A DNA stretch of 7,153 nt, from NCBI GenBank assembly GCA_905236225.1, contig CAJOPM010000037.1, forward strand, positions 1 through 7,153, given 5' to 3'. Shown here in pieces: positions 1-7,149 of the stretch. The position numbers and the translations under genes are program-made. The notes beneath the pieces are model-generated. The model was not told the DNA's origin, did not search any database, and worked only from the letters and a program-made list of their open reading frames with translations. The DNA is from an uncultured Eubacterium sp. GTDB taxonomy: Bacteria; Bacillota; Clostridia; Lachnospirales; Lachnospiraceae. Numbering within the stretch: position 1 is the stretch's first letter; each line of letters begins with the position of its first letter.

Positions 1-197
1 TCTTCAATGGCACCGCCCGGCAAGCAAACATCCCCGGGCTGATCTTTGATATTAGAAGATCTAACCTCAAATAACACTTTATGGTCATCTGCTCCTTCAA
101 TCAGTGCAATGCACACAGCGCACCTTACTCTTTGATTATCGCCAATCACTTCAAGTGTTCTGTTATTAATAATGTCTTTAATCGTATCTTTATTCAT
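1..197 (-). CDS. Nudix hydrolase, CoA pyrophosphatase (NudL/YeaB-like), partial: N-terminal 65 residues
   Basis: This is the N-terminal part of a Nudix hydrolase; the rest lies beyond the left edge of the window. Translating from the ATG at 195-197 gives 65 residues beginning MNKDTIKDIINN. Residues 26-36 form a hydrophobic strand (CAVCIALIEGA), followed by LFEVRSSNIKDQPGD and VCLPGGAIE. The spacing L-x3-R-S-x3-K-x3-G-x3-LPGG fits the signature that precedes the Nudix box in the CoA pyrophosphatase subfamily (R-S-x3-R-x3-G-x3-FPGG), with Lys for Arg and Leu for Phe. That family splits CoA into 3',5'-ADP and 4'-phosphopantetheine. The glutamates of the REuxEE Nudix motif fall outside the window, so catalytic completeness cannot be judged. 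The gene starts 6 nt after the stop of the HD-GYP gene and is probably its operon partner. Family assignment is fairly firm; CoA as the substrate is inference. Confidence 0.85.
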   Translation of the reverse strand, partial: MNKDTIKDIINNRTLEVIGDNQRVRCAVCIALIEGADDHKVLFEVRSSNIKDQPGDVCLPGGAIE

Positions 198-201
198 ATG
201 G

Positions 202-205
202 CCCT
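202..205 (-). promoter_or_regulatory. Weak ribosome binding site of the Nudix gene
   Basis: On the minus strand AGGG lies only 4 nt before the ATG at 197 and overlaps the TAG stop of the upstream HD-GYP gene (204-206). The match is short and close to the start, so initiation may depend on translational coupling with the upstream gene. The start is chosen because it is the only ATG that gives the full family N-terminus right behind that stop. Confidence 0.4.
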
Positions 206-2288
206 ATTGTGCGAACTTATCCGCAATTATTACTACATCCTCAGATGCCTTCAAAAATGCATCTGCAACTAAAGGATCAAAATGTTTACCAGCGCCTTCT
301 CTTATAATATCAAATGCTTTCTCATATGGAAACGGTTCTTTGTAAGCTCTTCTTGAAACCAACGCGTCAAACACATCTGCCACAGCCATAATTCTTCCCG
401 AAAGCGGGATTTCTTCTTCCCTTAGTCCATCCGGGTAACCTGTTCCATCCCATTTCTCATGATGAGTTCCTGCCAAGTTTCTGGCCTCTTCAAGATAACC
501 GGCATCAGGCATTGTCTCTATAGCTCTTTCTATGATTTTTCTGCCCTCCTGAGCATGTGTCTTCATAATTTCGAATTCTTCATCCGTAAGCCTTCCCGGC
601 TTATTCAAAATTGCATCAGGTATTGCTATCTTGCCTATATCATGCAGTGGAGCAGAGCGTATTGTACTTGCTATAAAATCATCATCAAGCTCATCTTTAT
701 AGTAACCTAATGTCTTCATCTTATTGACTGTGATTTCTACATATGCTGCCGTCTTTTTAACATGGCTTCCCGTAGATTCATCTCTATTTTCCACAACATC
801 GGCAAGCACCATCAAAAGACCGCTTTGCATAGCATTTATCTTTTCGTTCTTCTCTTCATTTTCTTCATAATAACGCGTGCTTTCTTCCGTAGCCTCTAAA
901 AACAAACGATAGAGCCTCTCAAGCTCATCACCGGTTCTAAGATTAATTTTTGATAAATTTCTTGTATTGCGCCTTCTCGAATATTCATCTTCATATTCAA
1001 ACTCATCCGTAACCTTTGATATTGCGTTAATCGGGTATATTAAATGATATCTTGAAAGCAGCATGCCAATTGCCAAAATCAACAACCAAAATCCTACAAA
1101 TATAGTAATAAGCCTAAAGAAAAAGTCATTTTTGTAATCATTAAGGTCATTCATTGATATATCAACCGCTGCATAGCATACACACTGACCTTCGGAATCG
1201 TATACGGGCGCGTATGCCGTAAGCAGCCAGCCGTACTTGTCATTGGATATAACAGGCTCAATTTCTTTGCCGTCAAGCAGATCCGGCACATATTCCATAA
1301 ATGATTCATCAAAAGATATAACGTCTCCAAGGTTTGATGCCTCAACATTTCCGGAATCCAAATCAAAAACCACGTGACAACCGTCAGCCAGTATTTTGTA
1401 TACGTATAAATATTCTATTTCATTGCTGTTATCGAGCATTTTCTGAAGGCTGTCTTTAGTCTGCTTGTACGAATTAAACTCATCACCTTCATCCAGGTAT
1501 TTTTCTACGTTATCTCCATCTACAAAATCGGCTGCAGTCCCGGCAAGAGCAGTTCCGATTTCCTTGTGCTGGCCAATCATATATTGTTCAAACAGTTCCA
1601 TGCAAATAACCGAGCAAATTGCTGCTATGGCAACAGACATAACTCCTACTGTAATATTAATCTTTTGGCCAAGCGTACGTCTGTAATGCTTATTTTTGCT
1701 GCCCTGCTGCAGCTCCTTCTGATCGATAAACGGATTTTGAAGCCACAATGTAAGTTCGAATCTTTTTCTTACCTTTGGCGGAATCAAATACAGAATAAGT
1801 CCGGCAAATGCTACAGATATTGCTTTATCTGCAAGTTCTCTTAAGTAGTAAACTACTACGCCGTTATCAAAAAGATAATGTGCCCCCTCATCTAAATACA
1901 TTGTAAGAATGGCACCTATTACGCCTGATATAAGCGACAATATAAATGTATATATAATAAAATGTTTTATTTTATTCAGCCTGCCGCTTCTATACATATA
2001 TACGGTCACAATCGCTATCATTATGCTTATTGGAGCATAATATATAGATGCAGTATCTTCTATGCATTTAAATAAATTAGTACCAAGCGCAACCGCTATG
2101 CCAGGAACATATCCTCCCATATATGCAATAACAATAGTTCCCACCGTGTCAAAATAAAACGGCAGGTTAAAGGCTTCGCTCGTAATTGATCCGCCGATAT
2201 TGAGACCAAATCCGACCAAAGATACAAGTATTGGAAGTATAAATTGCTTTTTATCAATGGATTGATCTTTTATTTTCTCTTTCTTCAT
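204..2288 (-). CDS. Membrane-bound HD-GYP phosphodiesterase with ECF-S-like membrane module, Cache-like sensor and HAMP linker
   Basis: This 694-residue protein probably hydrolyses cyclic di-GMP in the cytoplasm under control of membrane and extracellular sensing. Residues 15-172 form a multi-pass hydrophobic module resembling small ECF-transporter S-component-like proteins (LPFYFDTVGT at 42-51, PG at 62-63, N71, DK at 154-155). A transmembrane helix at about 211-231 is followed by an extracytoplasmic region (232-386) of Cache type (EIEYLYVYKI; VVFDLDSG). A second helix spans about 389-411. Residues 412-475 look like a HAMP linker (YPI, then TGDELERL). The HD-GYP domain covers about 490-690. 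It retains H508, H549-D550 (HDIGK), H578, H609-H610, the DGTGYP loop at 614-619 and D638, so the metal site and GYP motif look intact. There is no receiver domain, so control by the neighbouring kinase would have to be indirect. The gene starts 6 nt after the kinase stop, as part of the same operon. The ligand is unknown. Confidence 0.92.
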   Translation of the reverse strand: MKKEKIKDQSIDKKQFILPILVSLVGFGLNIGGSITSEAFNLPFYFDTVGTIVIAYMGGYVPGIAVALGTNLFKCIEDTASIYYAPISIMIAIVTVYMYRSGRLNKIKHFIIYTFILSLISGVIGAILTMYLDEGAHYLFDNGVVVYYLRELADKAISVAFAGLILYLIPPKVRKRFELTLWLQNPFIDQKELQQGSKNKHYRRTLGQKINITVGVMSVAIAAICSVICMELFEQYMIGQHKEIGTALAGTAADFVDGDNVEKYLDEGDEFNSYKQTKDSLQKMLDNSNEIEYLYVYKILADGCHVVFDLDSGNVEASNLGDVISFDESFMEYVPDLLDGKEIEPVISNDKYGWLLTAYAPVYDSEGQCVCYAAVDISMNDLNDYKNDFFFRLITIFVGFWLLILAIGMLLSRYHLIYPINAISKVTDEFEYEDEYSRRRNTRNLSKINLRTGDELERLYRLFLEATEESTRYYEENEEKNEKINAMQSGLLMVLADVVENRDESTGSHVKKTAAYVEITVNKMKTLGYYKDELDDDFIASTIRSAPLHDIGKIAIPDAILNKPGRLTDEEFEIMKTHAQEGRKIIERAIETMPDAGYLEEARNLAGTHHEKWDGTGYPDGLREEEIPLSGRIMAVADVFDALVSRRAYKEPFPYEKAFDIIREGAGKHFDPLVADAFLKASEDVVIIADKFAQ

Positions 2289-2294
2289 TAATTT

Positions 2295-5200
2295 CTAATC
2301 CTCCGATGCTCCAAGACCAAATATGCCGTTTAACTGTTCTCTGTATGAATTCCACTCCTCTATAAACGGTTTATGCAAGGCATGTATCACTTTAAGATTT
2401 CCATCTTTCGATGCAAACTCTAAAATCCGCGCCACCGCAGACAATTCAATAAGTCCGACTGCTGCAGCAGAACTTTTCATAGAATGTGCTTGAATACTGT
2501 ATGCTTTTAGAGGATCATCATATTCGTCCGACTCTTTGGACAAAGAGACCTTTGATTTATTTCCCACTTTGGGAACAAGCTGCATATAGCAATCATCAAG
2601 TTTAGATGCCTGCAAAGATATATTGTCGTAAAATGTACTAAGTGCAACTCTTAAAATTTCTATGTCAGGAATATGTATCCATGCATAATCCCAATCAAGT
2701 CCGTTTACCTGCGGTAAATCGTCCGGTCTTTGATTACTTTGAATATTTTGTATTTGATCATTTAATTCTTCATTTATAATCGGCTCTATCAAATCGGTGG
2801 GAAGTTTATTTTTTATTATTTCTTCTAACTGCATAACCGAGATAGGCTTCGTCAAATATCCGTCGAAGCCATATGATAAATATTCTTCTTCACATTGCGC
2901 TCCTCTGTTTGCAGTAAGTGCTATGACAGGAATATTTTTATATCCTTCAATCTGCCGGATTTTGTTTAGTGTCTCTACTCCATCCATATTGGGCATCAAA
3001 TGATCCATAAATACGATATCATATAAGCATCTGCTCGCTTTATTTATCGCTTCATTGCCCGATGCAGCATCAAAAATCTGTATCTTGGTCGGAGTAAGCA
3101 GACTTTTAAACACTTTCCTGTTCATAGCGTTATCATCAACAACCAGAATCCTGGCATCAGGCGCAATAAAGGCGAGTGCTTCATCCACATCTAAAGCCTG
3201 CGCTTTTGCTGCTTCTTCATAGTCTCCCATCGGTGTATAATCAACAATTTTTTGCACAAGTTCAAATGAAAACTTCGAGCCTTGTCCATAAATACTCTTT
3301 ACCTCAAGCTTTGAATCCATAAGCTTTAACAGTTTATTGGTTATATTCATTCCAAGACCTGTTCCTTCAATACCGCGGTTTGCTCCCTCTTGTATTCTTT
3401 CGTATTCTCCAAACAGCTTCGGTATGTCTTCTTCTTTAATTCCTATTCCGGTATCTTCTACCTCTATATGCATTTTAAGATTATCTTCAATAATCTGACC
3501 GTCCATTCTAAGCCATACTGTTCCCTGCAAAGTATATTTTACGGCATTTGTAAGAAGGTTAGTAATGATTTGCTTAATTCTTATATCATCTCCGCAGAGC
3601 CTTTTGCAAAGAGCCGGACTTATATCTGTTATTATCTTGATATCTTTGTGTCTTGCTCTAATCTTGGTAGTATTTACCACGTCATAGATAAGATTGGCAA
3701 GCTCATATTCGATTGGATTAATCTCCATCTTACCCGATTCTATCCTGGCAGAATCAAGAATATCGTTAACAAGCGCTAATAGAGTATTTCCCGCATTATA
3801 TATATCAGCAGCATATCCCTTGATCTCAGGGTCTTTGTTTCGACGCAGTATCATCTCATCCATTCCCAAGACAACATTTATTGGGGTTCTGATTTCATGG
3901 GATATCTGTGCTACAAAACGTGTTTTTGCAGAATTTGCATTTTCGGCCTCTTCTTTTGCCATACGAATTTGATTATACTGTTTGTTAATAAGCGCCATAT
4001 TTCCCATCTTTGCAATCAGCCATACAACAAATATCAACATAAATGAAAATGACGCTATTAAATATATCTTATAATATATCCTCTCATATAGCTTTGCCTC
4101 TTTCCTAAACAAAAAAGACGTCTCTTTTATCACATCTGTCCCTGAATCATTAAGTACCTTTATCACTAACTGATAATCTCCAAATGAAAGCTCCGGGTAA
4201 TATATAGTCGCAAGTTCCGATTGCCTGATATAAATCGGCTCTTTGTCACTTCCTTCAAGTTGTATCGATAGCAGCGGATCGGAAATCGTATAATTAAGCA
4301 ATGCCGGTGTTACCGTGATTTGCCCGCTTCCGGCAGGTATATTATATACACCGTTTACGGGACTAATATATAAGCCTTCTTTTTCCACTTCTCGCAATAC
4401 AATCTGATAATGCAGATCAAACTCTTCATATGTTATAAGATTAAAAGATCTAACTCCGTCTGTGCAGCACAGATACATTACATCTTCATTTACCGTATCC
4501 CATGCGTTTGCTGTAAGTGTTGTTCTAAGCCCTCTGTTTGCTCCTAAAAGCGCGCAATTATATTCGTTCTTATCGGCAAGAAGATTTTCAAGGCTTGTTA
4601 CGAAAATTCCCGCACTCGAAGTAACAAATGTAGTGCCGTCCTCTCTTATATAAACATCATAATTGTTGGTATACGGAAAATTTTCAAGTTTTCTGATATC
4701 CTTATTGTCTTCATGATAATATAGTCCATTGCTCGCAACATAAATTCTGCCGCCTTGGCACGGCACTATCTTCATAACCACCTGTGATTCAAGGCCCGAC
4801 TCGGCTCCAAAATGTTCTGTAACAACATCATCCTTTATCGTATATATACCACCGCCATCGGTAGATACCCAAATGGTTCCGTCTTCATCCTGAACGGCGC
4901 TTAGCGCCTTTGGTACGCTCATATTCTCTTCAGCTATCGTAAGCTGCACTTTATCATTCTCAATAAAGTTTAGCCCCGAAGATGATGCGCTAAGTATCCT
5001 TCCGTCATTAAGTTCAATTGCAAATCTAAATCTGTCACCAACAATATCCGAATTACTCTCTGTAAATGTTTTTATATCGCCCTTTTTGCTGATTTTGACA
5101 AGACCGTCTTCTTCATAAGTAGATAACCAAAAATCTCCTTTGCTATCCCTCATGATATGCCGCACTCTAATCCCGTCAAATTCATCTAAAACATTTTGCT

Positions 5201-6968
5201 CTATGCCACCTTTATCTTTTCCGATTTTGACGACTCCTTCATCGGTAGCGACATATAGGGCTCCGTCGTTATACAATACAGCATTTACAGCGCTCCTTTT
5301 TATCTGATCTTCTTCAAACAAATCGGTAAAAGGATTTTTAGAAAGTTTCAAAATGCCTTGCTTAGATGATGCAAACCATATATCACTTTGCTTATCTATA
5401 ATTACATCAGAAATTGCTACGCTAAAATCATCCGTAGTTATGTTTTGAACCTCTCCTCCTTCAGATATGTAGCCGAAGCCATTTTCACATGCAAAAAAAT
5501 AACCGGCAAAACTGTTTGAATACAAAACTTCATCTACAGCCTCGAGTCCTTTGAGGTTGTACGTATTATTTACGGTAAATCCCAGACTTGATATCATAAC
5601 CTCCTGCACATATCCGCCGGTTGTCCCAACCAAAACACTGCTTTTATCATTAAAGGCAAGAGATGTATATGATACTCCTTCATCCTCGCAGACTTTTGAA
5701 AACTTCAGCTTATCGCCCATCAGCATAAACAGACTGCCCTCACCTGTAACTCCGCAAATTCTGCCATTTCCTATAGATGATAGCGAACCTACATAGTTGA
5801 TAGAAGAATACTGATCATAAATCATTATAGTGCTAAGCTTAAGAGCCTTGCTTCTGTCAGAAACCATATCAGCTTCTTTGAGCGTCATTTTACACAAATA
5901 TGATGACGTCGCCAGATAGATATTGCCGTCTTCGTCTTCACAAATACTTCTTACGGAGTTTGAACACAAACCTTCCTTTGTGCTAAAGAACTTAATTTCT
6001 TCTATATAAGGATCGTAGCATGCCGCTCCGCAATCGTTTGTTGCTATCCATAGTCTTCCGTTTGAGTCCGTAAACAGATCTATAACATTTGTTATCCTGC
6101 TATCCAGATTTACTTTTTCAAATGTTGTACCATCATATAAGTAGAGTCCCGAATATGCTCCTGCCCATATATAACCATCATTTGTCTGGGCTATAGCATT
6201 TATTTCTGCCGAACTAAGGCCATCGGAAGTTCCATAATTCGTATAAGCATAATCCGCTCCAAAATCTACGCTTTTTTCTACAGTTGCATCTGTATCTTCA
6301 TCAGCGCTTACTATATCCGTAAGGCCAAGCGGAATTATACATACAAGCAAAACAACAGACAGCAGTTTTTTTGCATCTGCTTTGTTATGATCATTATCTA
6401 TTTCTTCTTTAAAAAGGAAATTCGCTTTTCTAAATAAGGCAAGCGCGGCCATTACCAACAGAAGTGTAAGAATCTTGTCGGGAATATTAACTATAAGTTC
6501 CCCCATAATACAACAAAAGAGTTTGATATTAATGCTCTCGGAAAGCATTTCAACAAAGGCATCTCCCCACTCGTTGCCTGTAAATCCTGATTGCAATACC
6601 ATATTTAGAGGCGTGGATGCTGCGACAGTAACTATACCTGCAAGAACACTCGTAGCTACAATCCTAAACGAGTCCACCCGTTCTTTGTCGCAAAGCAATC
6701 TGCCTACTACAAACGCCCCACATATACTAACAATTGCATAAAGCGCATCATAGCGATTAAAAAAGCCCATAATGATATTATAGGCAGCGCCTGTAAAAGC
6801 TCCCGGCAAAGGGCCAAGCAATACCGACACCAAAAACGTGCCTATATTATCCAAAAACAGCGGGACACTATACCTTGTGACAATGCCACACCCCATAATA
6901 TTTAAGACAATACCGACACATATTAGCGCTATAGCCTTTTTTGAAAGTGACCTGATAATCTTATTCAT
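2295..6968 (-). CDS. Hybrid sensor histidine kinase: ECF-S-like membrane module, double beta-propeller, Y_Y_Y, HisKA-HATPase-REC-Hpt
   Basis: A 1557-residue one-protein phosphorelay. Residues 9-180 are a multi-pass membrane module (VPLFLDNIGT at 35-44, PG at 55-56, DK at 164-165). Residues 197-222 form another hydrophobic stretch ending in SA-DE, like a signal peptide. About fourteen propeller repeats (roughly 250-845; first GTSDGLSSAEINAIAQ and GYIWAG) suggest two seven-bladed propellers, followed by a Y_Y_Y domain (about 888-955) and a transmembrane helix (965-988). The kinase core has the H-box SHEIRTP with His1024, N-box N1137/N1141, DTGIGI (1172-1177) and GTGLGM (1202-1207). The receiver (about 1272-1390) has D1278/D1279, phospho-acceptor D1322, T1352 and K1374. 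The Hpt domain has H1495 in HSMKSSAAAVG. All phosphotransfer residues are present, so His-Asp-His relay is likely. No DNA-binding domain follows, unlike many propeller hybrid kinases of Bacteroidetes. The ligand is unknown; glycans are a guess by analogy. The start is supported by a good ribosome binding site. Confidence 0.95.
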   Translation of the reverse strand: MNKIIRSLSKKAIALICVGIVLNIMGCGIVTRYSVPLFLDNIGTFLVSVLLGPLPGAFTGAAYNIIMGFFNRYDALYAIVSICGAFVVGRLLCDKERVDSFRIVATSVLAGIVTVAASTPLNMVLQSGFTGNEWGDAFVEMLSESINIKLFCCIMGELIVNIPDKILTLLLVMAALALFRKANFLFKEEIDNDHNKADAKKLLSVVLLVCIIPLGLTDIVSADEDTDATVEKSVDFGADYAYTNYGTSDGLSSAEINAIAQTNDGYIWAGAYSGLYLYDGTTFEKVNLDSRITNVIDLFTDSNGRLWIATNDCGAACYDPYIEEIKFFSTKEGLCSNSVRSICEDEDGNIYLATSSYLCKMTLKEADMVSDRSKALKLSTIMIYDQYSSINYVGSLSSIGNGRICGVTGEGSLFMLMGDKLKFSKVCEDEGVSYTSLAFNDKSSVLVGTTGGYVQEVMISSLGFTVNNTYNLKGLEAVDEVLYSNSFAGYFFACENGFGYISEGGEVQNITTDDFSVAISDVIIDKQSDIWFASSKQGILKLSKNPFTDLFEEDQIKRSAVNAVLYNDGALYVATDEGVVKIGKDKGGIEQNVLDEFDGIRVRHIMRDSKGDFWLSTYEEDGLVKISKKGDIKTFTESNSDIVGDRFRFAIELNDGRILSASSSGLNFIENDKVQLTIAEENMSVPKALSAVQDEDGTIWVSTDGGGIYTIKDDVVTEHFGAESGLESQVVMKIVPCQGGRIYVASNGLYYHEDNKDIRKLENFPYTNNYDVYIREDGTTFVTSSAGIFVTSLENLLADKNEYNCALLGANRGLRTTLTANAWDTVNEDVMYLCCTDGVRSFNLITYEEFDLHYQIVLREVEKEGLYISPVNGVYNIPAGSGQITVTPALLNYTISDPLLSIQLEGSDKEPIYIRQSELATIYYPELSFGDYQLVIKVLNDSGTDVIKETSFLFRKEAKLYERIYYKIYLIASFSFMLIFVVWLIAKMGNMALINKQYNQIRMAKEEAENANSAKTRFVAQISHEIRTPINVVLGMDEMILRRNKDPEIKGYAADIYNAGNTLLALVNDILDSARIESGKMEINPIEYELANLIYDVVNTTKIRARHKDIKIITDISPALCKRLCGDDIRIKQIITNLLTNAVKYTLQGTVWLRMDGQIIEDNLKMHIEVEDTGIGIKEEDIPKLFGEYERIQEGANRGIEGTGLGMNITNKLLKLMDSKLEVKSIYGQGSKFSFELVQKIVDYTPMGDYEEAAKAQALDVDEALAFIAPDARILVVDDNAMNRKVFKSLLTPTKIQIFDAASGNEAINKASRCLYDIVFMDHLMPNMDGVETLNKIRQIEGYKNIPVIALTANRGAQCEEEYLSYGFDGYLTKPISVMQLEEIIKNKLPTDLIEPIINEELNDQIQNIQSNQRPDDLPQVNGLDWDYAWIHIPDIEILRVALSTFYDNISLQASKLDDCYMQLVPKVGNKSKVSLSKESDEYDDPLKAYSIQAHSMKSSAAAVGLIELSAVARILEFASKDGNLKVIHALHKPFIEEWNSYREQLNGIFGLGASED
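2300..2304 (-). promoter_or_regulatory. Ribosome binding site of the HD-GYP gene
   Basis: GGAGG on the minus strand lies inside the last codons of the kinase gene, 11 nt before the ATG at 2288. The kinase TAG stop (2295-2297) falls between them. The arrangement supports the chosen start and suggests coupled translation of kinase and phosphodiesterase, though the spacing is slightly long. Confidence 0.65.
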
Positions 6969-6974
6969 AAATAT

Positions 6975-6982
6975 CTCACCCT
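6975..6982 (-). promoter_or_regulatory. Ribosome binding site of the hybrid kinase gene
   Basis: AGGGTGAG on the minus strand matches the anti-Shine-Dalgarno complement (GGTGA core) and lies 6 nt before the ATG at 6968. This fixes the start of the kinase at MNKIIRSLSK. Confidence 0.75.
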
Positions 6983-7072
6983 AACCCACGACTGAGCCAA
7001 AATTGCCGCTAACCCTCCTGCGCTTTTCTAAGAGGTGAAGGTTTTCTTTGGCTTTAGTCAAATACACATAGT

Positions 7073-7094
7073 CAAGACTCGCTCGCGAGTCTTG
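7073..7094. repeat. Perfect 9-bp inverted repeat (hairpin A)
   Basis: CAAGACTCG (7073-7081) and CGAGTCTTG (7086-7094) are exact reverse complements around a 4-nt CTCG loop. Neither strand shows a T-run after the stem, so it is not a classical intrinsic terminator. It is immediately followed, with 2 nt shared, by a second larger palindromic structure, suggesting one composite structured element. Confidence 0.8.
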
Positions 7095-7149
7095 CGCGCC
7101 GGATTCGGGTCTGCTTCAGCAGACAAATTCCTGTCCGAATCCGTGCGCA
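7093..7149. repeat. Composite palindrome: long outer stem enclosing an inner hairpin
   Basis: The outer arms CGGATTCGG (7100-7108) and CCGAATCCG (7135-7143) are perfect 9-bp complements. With a single bulged C at 7099 the stem continues for six more pairs (7093-7098 with 7144-7149, one of them G-T). Inside sits a perfect hairpin, GTCTGC (7109-7114), loop TTCA, GCAGAC (7119-7124), plus about 10 unpaired bases. The whole element is clearly GC-richer than the flanking sequence. It could be a dispersed REP-like repeat, a structured RNA leader or the tail of an upstream transcription unit. Sequence alone does not decide. Confidence 0.7.

Noticed and set aside
1151..1366. 71-codon minus-strand frame inside the HD-GYP gene
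   Set aside because: It is an out-of-frame overlap within the Cache-like region of the phosphodiesterase, with no domain signal of its own.
204..2288. Degenerate, inactive HD-GYP domain
   Set aside because: H549-D550, H578, H609-H610, D638 and the DGTGYP loop are all present, so there is no sign of loss of catalytic residues.
3390..3972. Plus-strand open frames of 92-129 codons opposite the kinase domain, and similar ones elsewhere in the window
   Set aside because: They lie entirely antisense to well-supported domains, have no recognisable protein features and no ribosome binding sites; they are shadows of the minus-strand genes.
6981..7067. GTG-initiated 28-codon frame on the minus strand ending inside the kinase ribosome binding site
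   Set aside because: No Shine-Dalgarno precedes the GTG, the frame is short, and its stop overlaps the kinase ribosome binding site without a clear coupling arrangement. Not supportable as a gene.
7056..7075. Two TTGACT hexamers as -35 boxes of an operon promoter on the minus strand
   Set aside because: No TATAAT-like hexamer lies 16-18 nt downstream of either one; the sequence there is GCCAAA- or TCACCT-like. Kept only as a remark in the leader entry.
7073..7149. Palindrome cluster as a CRISPR array or intrinsic terminator
   Set aside because: There are no regularly spaced direct repeats with spacers, and no T-run follows any stem on either strand.
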